DNA of 64,000 bases from Guyanagaster necrorhizus (taxonomy: Eukaryota > Basidiomycota > Agaricomycetes > Agaricales > Physalacriaceae): the NCBI RefSeq assembly GCF_019112545.1, contig NW_025064881.1:1-64000 (forward strand), read 5' to 3'. Shown here piece after piece: positions 58,945 through 64,000 of the stretch. The notes under the pieces are model-generated. The model ran no database searches. It was given only the letters and a program-made list of their open reading frames with translations, and was not told the origin of the DNA. Position numbers and translations under genes: made by a program. Within the stretch, counting starts at the first letter, position 1; each line of letters starts with the position of its first letter.

Positions 58945-60242
58945 CAAACGAAGCCAGGGAAGACCGGCCCGAAAATCGCGTCGATGGCGTGGGAATCGGC
59001 GGCCTTTTCTGCCATGGCTTCCAAGCTTTGCAGATTCTGTTTCACTGCTCGGCGTCATCCATGTTTCTACCGACCTGATCATACGCTGTTGGACGATGAA
59101 AGTGATTATTTTACTGGCAATGAGCATTGTTATTTCGTCTGAGCCAACTTCTTCAAGAAGAGAATGGACATTAGATCGATAAAGCCTTGCGAAGACCGAG
59201 AGTACAATTCCATTTTCCCCCAATCTTAACATTACAATAAATATCCCCCAAGAAAATAAGTATCTCTATTATTAGCGTTGATTCTTATTGATACACTAAG
59301 CATTACCTTCCGACTGATAGTGTGGTGGCGATCCTTTCATTCTGCTTGCTAGTATGTTTAGTTTGCTACCGCTCTCGTTGGTGTGTAACAAAATTATTCT
59401 CGCCAATGTCAGAGCTCCTTGTCAACCGATATAATTGTCTTACTCTCTTGGCGCCACCAAAAGATGCGATACTCTACTTTCTCGAATACGACGTATTCTT
59501 CCTCTGCTACTGCATAACACTGCATTCGGTCGATCTTCACGATATATAAATGTCTGGAATCACCTCATGACATTTCACAGTGCGTCTGCCCATCGCTGTG
59601 ATGCTAGGTGCCCACACTGTACAGTACATACCTCCCACAACCAACCCCTCTCTCAACGCCTCTCTCCAAGTCGCCAGCATCATCGAAGCTTCCAGTATAC
59701 CATGCGTCGAGAAACTCGTCACCATCGCCGTAGCAGCCATAGACCTGCTCCAGGTTTGTATACCGCAGCCTGCCTTTTTCCTTTCGTCTGACTCTGCACT
59801 GCCAATAGAAAATGGGAAAGAACAAAAAGGACGTGATGTGAGAGCATCACCAATACAGTCGATGTTCTCAAAGCCCTTGTCAGTACGCCTGGGGTAGCGT
59901 CGAGCTGTATATTTCAAGGACATTTGTGCGGACATGGAAGGGTATATCATTGTTCTCACACACTGTATTTCCTCCACAGCTACTAGTCAAGCGACGGATA
60001 TCTCGCGGGCGTAGCCCAAGATCTTGAAGATATGCAGCAGAAACACTGCAGAATCAAGAGCGTCCTTCACGTCAACAACTCCATCCAAGGTTACAGAAAA
60101 CACATCGATGACTTGAAGATAGACTTCTTGGTAGGCATATTTTTCACTTTGCGAGACATGGTCTGACCTGTTGGCAGGGGACAACATGTTGGTGCTCATT
60201 GAGATCCACCGCATGCTGTTCGAGACGCGACACAATTACACA
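58945..60242 (+). pseudogene. Helical-bundle (MLKL_NTD/HeLo-like) gene relic, copy d, most complete
   Basis: Exon 1 ends SLQVASIIEASSIPCVEKL plus VTIAVAAIDLLQ, with the ATG lost. Donor GTTTGT at about 59,755. Exon 2 has KMGKNKKDVM, a TGA, then SITNTVDVLKALVST, a frameshift and DICADMEGYIIVLTHCISST. Exon 3 contains SVLHVNNSIQGYRKHIDDLK before a GTAGGC donor. Exon 4 starts near 60,179 with LVLIEIHRMLFETRHN. The helical pattern follows the MLKL_NTD/HeLo-like bundle common at the N-terminus of agaric NLR-like and kinase-like proteins, linked in other fungi to membrane attack and cell death. The stop and the frameshift make this copy inactive. The upstream 58.95-59.75 kb matches 42.06-42.93 kb. 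Confidence 0.6.
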
Positions 60243-60283
60243 TGCGATGGTGGTGGCATCTTTTTTTAGCACCGACAACCGTC

Positions 60284-60300
60284 TATATATATATATATAT
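60284..60300. repeat. (TA)n microsatellite
   Basis: Uninterrupted TA run after CGTC. Confidence 0.9.
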
Positions 60301-60660
60301 CAGAGATTTGATCCAAGATCTGAAATTGTTTAATTTCTCATAGACTCAGCTGCTATGGTCAACAGACAAATACTATGAATCACCTCTTGAAGAACTGCTG
60401 TCATGCCAATGCAACATTTTGTGTGTGAGTGACAGCATCACAGTGACCGTCGACATCAAAGCAGGCATGCAGAGTATCTAACTATCAGGAAGTACAGCCA
60501 AGGTTAGCCATTACATTTCCAGTCTACCTCCTGAAATCTCGCCATCCAAAAATATGCCTTCTGGGTCAGCCGCTAACGACTCTCAGGCCTCAGTTGCTTG
60601 GATTAGAGGAAGAAGGGAAATGTTCTGTGTCAAAAAGGTGAGTCGTAAACATGACATATA

Positions 60661-60753
60661 GCCCACCGTGAGGGTGGAACTCACAACCTTCACATGACAC
60701 GCCCCAGGTCTGTAATAAGAGTCTGACGCTCTATCCGATTGAGCTAGGCAGAC
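60661..60753 (-). tRNA. tRNA-Lys(CUU)-like, intron-containing, possibly a pseudogene
   Basis: On the minus strand: GTCTGCC acceptor paired (several G-T pairs) with GGTGGGC; D-arm GCTC/GAGC with TAGCTCAATCGG as A-box; anticodon loop CTCTTA (anticodon CTT); an intron of about 20 nt after position 37; T-arm GTGAG-TTCCACC-CTCAC. A T run 25 bp downstream could terminate Pol III. Defects: T-loop position 57 is C where a purine is expected in the B-box, and one G-G mismatch sits in the anticodon stem. The gene is either marginal or dead. Confidence 0.6.
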
Positions 60754-60888
60754 AATACAAAGCTCATGGCGTTCTCTCTATTTTTCCTATGCGCGCTGTT
60801 ACCTTGTAGTTCGTCGCGCCGTATGTTATATGGTATACAGGGTTACAGAAGACGGCCGTAAACTGTCAGAAAATTTGGCTTTGACACT

Positions 60889-60917
60889 ACGGTAATGGTG
60901 ACGGCCGTCATTACCGT
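60889..60917. repeat. Short palindrome
   Basis: ACGGTAATG...CATTACCGT encloses GACGGCCGTC, itself a palindrome; GACGGCCGT also occurs at 60,851. It could form a hairpin of about 13 bp. No known site recognised. Confidence 0.6.
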
Positions 60918-60919
60918 AT

Positions 60920-61847
60920 ATATACCGACGGTTACCTATAAGAGTAGGGCTCAATATGGCGGATATGGTCAGCTTTCGTCATTTTGATGTCCACACTGGT
61001 CGAAAAAACTCACTAATTTGTCTGTTTTCAGGTACCCATATAGGACTCGTATGGTCCAAAATGGACTAAAGGTACGAATATAGTACCCGTACAACCGGTG
61101 CGAAGCTCTAGTCCCTTGTTGATCTTTAAAAATTTCCCAAACACCGTTAGCCGTTGCGTTTTTTTTTCTTTCAAGATTGCTGCAACTTTAAATATAGATT
61201 CTATGATAGATGTCAGACAAGTTGTCTTGGGGTGAGGAACCATCAGAGAAGTATCTCTTTCTTCTTGCTGTCGCGCTGCTTGAACTTGCAGTGTGTTCTG
61301 CTACATCGTTCTTTGGTCAATGGAGTTGGCTCCATGTTTGTTCATATCATACTGGGAGAGTAGCTGGTGAATTTGCGACAATATAACAGCAACTACAGTA
61401 GGGTTGTCCATCATTGGAGATCATACCATCTCTATGGTAGTACTCTGGTAGGCGCAGTCAAATTAAATTCAGCTCCAGTATTGTTTGCTTATCTCTTGGT
61501 TTATGTGAGTTCAGAGTAAGTTTTACCAAAATGTTGGAGGGAATGAGGTGAGCTCTCTTCCAACACTCTTTACTCTGTTATCAGGATCAACGGGTTGGCC
61601 AGTGGCTTGGCTCTGTAGTAGGATATATAAAAGCACTCGTTCCTTTACCAAAGTAATGGCCGACCCCAGGCCTACTCAAGCATTTGGGTATTTTCCCATC
61701 AGAAATGATTCAAATATGATAACCATTGCTTAACATCAAATCAGAGTAGTCTGCGACCGACTAGCGATGCGCATGTTATTCGGTCTCTGCGACTCGTCCT
61801 CATCGGGAATTTCGAACACTGATACTTTCTCGAGCTTCCCTCCTAAC
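60920..61847. other. No gene recognised
   Basis: Short frames only. TATATAAAAG occurs near 61,622 on the plus strand without a gene that would use it. Confidence 0.4.
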
Positions 61848-63298
61848 TCAAAGGATGTCAACTTTCCAACTGCCCATTGTCCTTCTATGTGACCTGGGAC
61901 TAGTCCGCTGCTCCCTAACCGTACATATGTGCGGCGACGATTTGAATCGTAAGGCTCTTTCCTTTCCAGTCTCTGACATCAACTCTCCGCCTCTCAATCC
62001 TCCTTCCGGGTCTTCGGTGGCCAGTCCTCGCACCAACCCACTGTGAATCAAGTACCCATGATACGTGTCGGCTCCCGTCTTTTCATCCCAACGAAGATCT
62101 TCGCAGATGTACGAGTCCCTGCCAATTGACGGCAGCTTCCCGGTCATAACTTGCTTCCATGTTGGTCGCCATTTCATGGCTCCGCCTCTGGGGTATGGAT
62201 ATGCAAGGAGCAATTGGGCACGATACACCTTATACATCGTGTTCACTAGCGCAGTCCAGTCATCCTCTACAGACTGCGTCTCATAGTAAGCTAGGATCGT
62301 GTTTGACTCCAGCAGGAATACAAGCCCTGCAACTCTGTCCACAGGAATCTGCGACACGAGATCTTGCATCTGCACCAGGGCTTCAAACACATTGGAGTGA
62401 CAGGAGCCGAGGTTATCGAAGCACTCCAGTTCCCTGCGAAGTCTTCCCAGTTTGTTCTCTGCGCGATAATCTTCCTGATCCGTCGGCCTGGCGCTTGAAG
62501 AGCTAGTACCATCTGTAATCCCACCAATAGCCCTATTGGTACTGATCCCCTGTAGCATCCAAGAGCCATTTAACCAGCACGGCTGTCTTTCCAGGTTGCC
62601 TGTGCAGAAACCGAAAGGTCGGCCCATCCCGTTAAAGTAATACACCACCCTCTTAGCCACGCGATAGACGTGCCCGATAGTGGGCACATCGAGTTCCCAC
62701 TCCTCTTCGCGCAGATCCTTCCTTGACCTGCCTCTCTGTCTCAAACAGAGAACATCCAGCCAAACGTACTCCGCTCCCAGATTGAGCATTTCAATACGTA
62801 TGAGGTTCAGGTTGGCGTCTTTGGGGATGGGCACGGGCTATTCGTTTCCGTTAATGGACATCAGGACATCGATGCGATCGTTCTTGTCCATCCACGTGTG
62901 CGATATCGCCCAAAGCCTCTTCTGGTCTCGAAAAACCCAGTACGGCACGACTCTATTACTGTAGAGATCCCAAACACGTCGAGGCGGCATCTTTGGTTTG
63001 CTTATCTGAGCATTTACGAGCGCTCTCTGTCGCATTTCTAGATCTTTTTCTTGGCTCCTTCGAACTTGTCGCATCATGGCGTCCATGCCATGCATGTATA
63101 TGTTAAATCCAGTATGTTATCGTCGGTCCACTTCCAGCCTACTCACCATTTCGGCTTGTCGACGTATATCAACGATACGATGATCCTCACTGCATTTCGC
63201 TGCACGGAAAAGCAGCTCTTCAGGAGACAAGTCACCTAGCTGGAATGAGACCTTAAAATACATGTGAAGCAATTGTACATACTATTCCAGTCATCCAT
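61848..63298 (-). pseudogene. HET-domain (heterokaryon incompatibility) protein with one premature stop
   Basis: Modelled from ATG 63,298: a short exon (63,298-63,283), 47-bp intron, exon 63,235-63,147 (DLSPEELLFRAAKCSEDHRI), an intron ending in the 63,02x-63,06x interval, then MPPRRVWDLYSNRVVPYW and LWAISHTWMDKNDRIDV. The HET core follows: AEYVWLDVLCLRQ, then VYRVAKRVVYYFNGMGRP, CWLNGSWMLQGIS and downstream ADTYHGYLIHSGLVRGL, ending KVDIL. The only interruption is TAG at 62,838-62,840 between NGNE and PVPIPKDANL, where agaric relatives have Trp (TGG), a single G-to-A change. HET proteins act in non-self recognition and cell death after hyphal fusion. Otherwise the frame is open for about 330 codons after the stop, so loss is probably recent. 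Confidence 0.8.
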
Positions 63299-64000
63299 TC
63301 CGTTTGTCGAGTGCGAGTCAAATGTTAGTCAACAAAAGGCGGGGATGTTCCCATATTTATAGCGCTCCGGACTGACACATATTCCCTGCCAATAGTGAGC
63401 GGCAATCTAGTAATAAACAAGGACCTTCATGGGAAAATATTCAAATGAGTAAGACACCGAAAAAACATCAGCTGCGACCCGGTGTCTTCCCAGGAATCGA
63501 GCTCCGCATCCTAGGCAGCATGAAGGCGGGGACAAGAGTATATAGACCATTAACAGCATTCAAAGCGAAGCACGGATTTTCCAGCCTAAATCCGTGATGC
63601 AAGGTCAAAGGTTATTACCCACGGCAGCAAGTGCGATACCGTAGCGGGAAACACAGAGATCACGGATGGTTACTGCGGTTCCTAGACTATTTGGCAGGGA
63701 TTCGATGGAAATTCCATTCCCGATATAGAGAACTCCAGTGCTGCAATCGTATCTCCCTTCAAGAGAGAAATGGAAATTTTCCCTCCCCATTGCATTATGG
63801 ACCATACGGGAGAAAGCGCTATGACTATGGCGTGATCTCGATCATGACATCAGCGGCTATGGCAGACAACACAAGGAATCCTCGCATGGGCCATAGATAT
63901 TTCCCAAGCTCCTTCTCTGTTGTTCTCACAACAAGAATCAAACACCGCATGAATGAATACGTTCCTGGTCGGCAACTTCCCAGTATCCTTGTTGCACGCG
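63299..64000. other. Window edge, no gene recognised
   Basis: A minus-strand ATG-started frame at 63,605-63,805 (66 codons, including LYIGNGISIESLPNSLGTAV) is open, but no family was recognised. It could be the end of a gene lying beyond the window. Confidence 0.35.

Noticed and set aside
1..64000. CRISPR arrays, bacterial operons, rRNA genes or an integrated virus
   Set aside because: No regularly spaced repeats, no ribosomal RNA signatures and no viral gene families seen on either strand.

Overview
The window looks like an accessory, repeat-rich region of a mushroom-forming basidiomycete (Agaricomycetes). The basis is short (47-73 bp) spliceosomal introns plus the protein families present: C6 zinc-cluster regulators, F-box, BTB and HET-domain proteins, a fungal helical-bundle (MLKL_NTD/HeLo-like) domain, and Copia elements whose relics are depleted in CpG. 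I cannot name the species. No bacterial, organellar or viral genes were seen.

Layout. 0-15 kb is a graveyard of gene relics: an F-box pseudogene, a membrane-protein fragment abutting another gene fragment, a truncated basidiomycete-specific gene, a long hairpin repeat, and two tRNA-headed SINE-like repeats. One intact BTB gene lies among them (10,228-11,037). About 6.7-9.7 and 12.4-15.1 kb are AT-rich and nearly free of CpG. From 15,069 to 58,636 almost everything belongs to one imperfect, interrupted palindrome of about 43.6 kb. It carries six copies of one Zn2Cys6 transcription-factor gene, each with about 1 kb of conserved upstream sequence, in the order + - + | - + -. The innermost arms (36,232-39,706 and 43,898-47,372) appear identical and flank a 4,191-bp spacer. 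Their inner edges cut the transcription-factor gene in mid-coding sequence, so the spacer carries the 3' part of the only intact copy there.

The left arm alone holds a 10.6-kb segment (23,782-34,427). It contains an intact 4-exon short-chain dehydrogenase gene and a nested pair of Copia elements: an intact-ended 4,805-bp element with 147-bp LTRs and a GGTGG target-site duplication, inserted into the reverse-transcriptase frame of an older, end-less Copia. The right arm has its own additions: a decayed membrane-protein gene at 47.5-49.1 kb and a 388-bp insert flanked by ACGGT whose empty site is visible in the left arm.

Beyond the palindrome (58.6-64 kb) lie the most complete copy of a four-member family of decayed helical-bundle genes, a tRNA-Lys(CUU)-like gene with an intron, and a HET-domain gene broken by a single TAG.

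How it fits together. The likely live genes are the zinc-cluster regulators (five full-length, one truncated), the SDR and the BTB gene. Many of the rest are relics whose inactivating changes look like C-to-T decay at CpG. I infer that an ancestral unit (promoter block plus regulator) was copied in alternating orientation, the whole array was then duplicated in inverted orientation, and parts of the two arms were later homogenised while others drifted, lost segments or gained insertions.
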